From Otis tarda (taxonomy: Eukaryota; Chordata; Aves; Otidiformes; Otididae): a stretch of DNA of 64,000 nucleotides. Location of the stretch: the NCBI GenBank assembly GCA_026413225.1, contig CM048552.1, positions 214,234,553-214,298,552 on the forward strand, read 5' to 3'. Position 1 is the first letter of the stretch, and every line of letters begins with the position of its first letter. Shown one piece after another: positions 63,525 to 64,000 of the stretch. The translations under genes were made by a program, and so were the position numbers. A model generated the notes under the pieces. It worked only from the letters and a program-made list of their open reading frames with translations, was not told where the DNA came from and did not search any database.

Positions 63525-63946
63525 AGAGGGCTGGAGCAGCTCTGCTGTGAGGCCAGGCTGAGAGAGCTGGGGCTGTTCAGCCTGGAGAAGAGGAGGCTCC
63601 GGGGAGAGCTGAGAGCGGCTCCCAGTGCCCAAAGGGGGCTGCAGGAAAGGTGGGGAGAGACTCTTCAGCAGGGCCTGCTGGGACAGGACGAGGGGTGATG
63701 GGTTTAAAACAGAGGGAGGCAGATTCAGATTGGACATAAGGAAGAAATTTTTCACAATCAGGATGGTGGGACACTGTCCCAGGTTGCCCAGAGAGGCGGT
63801 GGATGCCCCATCCCTGGAAACATTCCAGGCCAGGTTGGCCGGGGCTCTGAGCAACCTGATCTGGTTGGAGATGTTGGGATTGCACCAGATGACCTTTGAA
63901 GGCCCCTTCCAACCCAAACCCTTCTGTGATTCTATGACTGTATGAT
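63525..63946 (+). repeat. CR1 LINE, young-type ORF2 with older-type 3' end
   Basis: From gagagggctggagcagctct to ctgtgattctatgactgtat. Its 3' part reads gcaccagatgacctttgaag with a deletion where the sisters have ctgctcctggcagggg, so it is intermediate between groups. Confidence 0.95.
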
Positions 63947-64000
63947 CTCGCAGTGCTGAGCACTGGGGCCTGCAGAAGGATGAGGAACATCCCATCAGAC

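Larger units (their letters stand above)
58475..64000 (-). other. FCHSD2: FCHSD2 intron continuing past the window end
   Basis: No earlier FCHSD2 exon was recognised. Five CR1-type copies occupy about a third of it. The stretch 61680-62080 has several exon-like open patches on the + strand, but no family was recognised; the 62426-62710 frame is Lys/Ser-rich without motif. Confidence 0.6.

Overview
This is vertebrate, and specifically avian, genomic DNA. Three intron-containing host genes can be recognised from their proteins, and the window carries about 22 copies of the CR1 LINE (chicken repeat 1), the dominant interspersed repeat of birds. The encoded HSP47 is 405 residues and ends in RDEL, like the chicken protein as I remember it. 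Its signal peptide differs (it starts [11 protein letters not shown]), so I read this as a bird other than chicken and cannot name the species.

Layout. 1-1950: upstream region of SERPINH1, with a possible noncoding first exon, a heat-shock-element-like site and one old CR1. 1982-3975 (+): the four coding exons of SERPINH1, then a 2.1-kb 3'UTR with its poly(A) signal at 6106. 6130-9015: intergenic space where SERPINH1 and RPS3 converge tail to tail. 9015-15095 (-): RPS3, six coding exons plus a noncoding last exon, complete at 243 residues. Three of its introns in a row each carry a copy of the box C/D snoRNA U15 (SNORD15). 15.1-15.3 kb: a compact, motif-dense RPS3 promoter (5'TOP tract, YY1, CCAAT, E-box, ZNF143-like sites). 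15.3-33.15 kb: about 18 kb with no gene I recognise, holding a few CR1 copies, an exon-like segment at 17.05 kb and AT-rich stretches that may be regulatory. 33.15-58.5 kb (-): the last ten coding exons (432 residues, about the last 58%) and the 3'UTR of FCHSD2. Its introns hold most of the CR1 copies. 58.5-64 kb: further FCHSD2 intron; the exons for roughly the first 308 residues lie beyond the window.

The genes do not form a pathway. SERPINH1 is the collagen chaperone of the ER, RPS3 is a 40S ribosomal protein and snoRNA host, and FCHSD2 is an endocytic F-BAR/SH3 protein. The most interesting points are three U15 copies in one host gene with copy-specific box changes, a young CR1 subfamily whose members share the same frame-disrupting single-base deletions in the ORF2 tail, the very unequal CR1 density, the dense RPS3 promoter with a twin TATA/Grainyhead-like cluster behind it, and one orphan exon-like segment. 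I found no convincing new system. No retroviral or LTR element was recognised.
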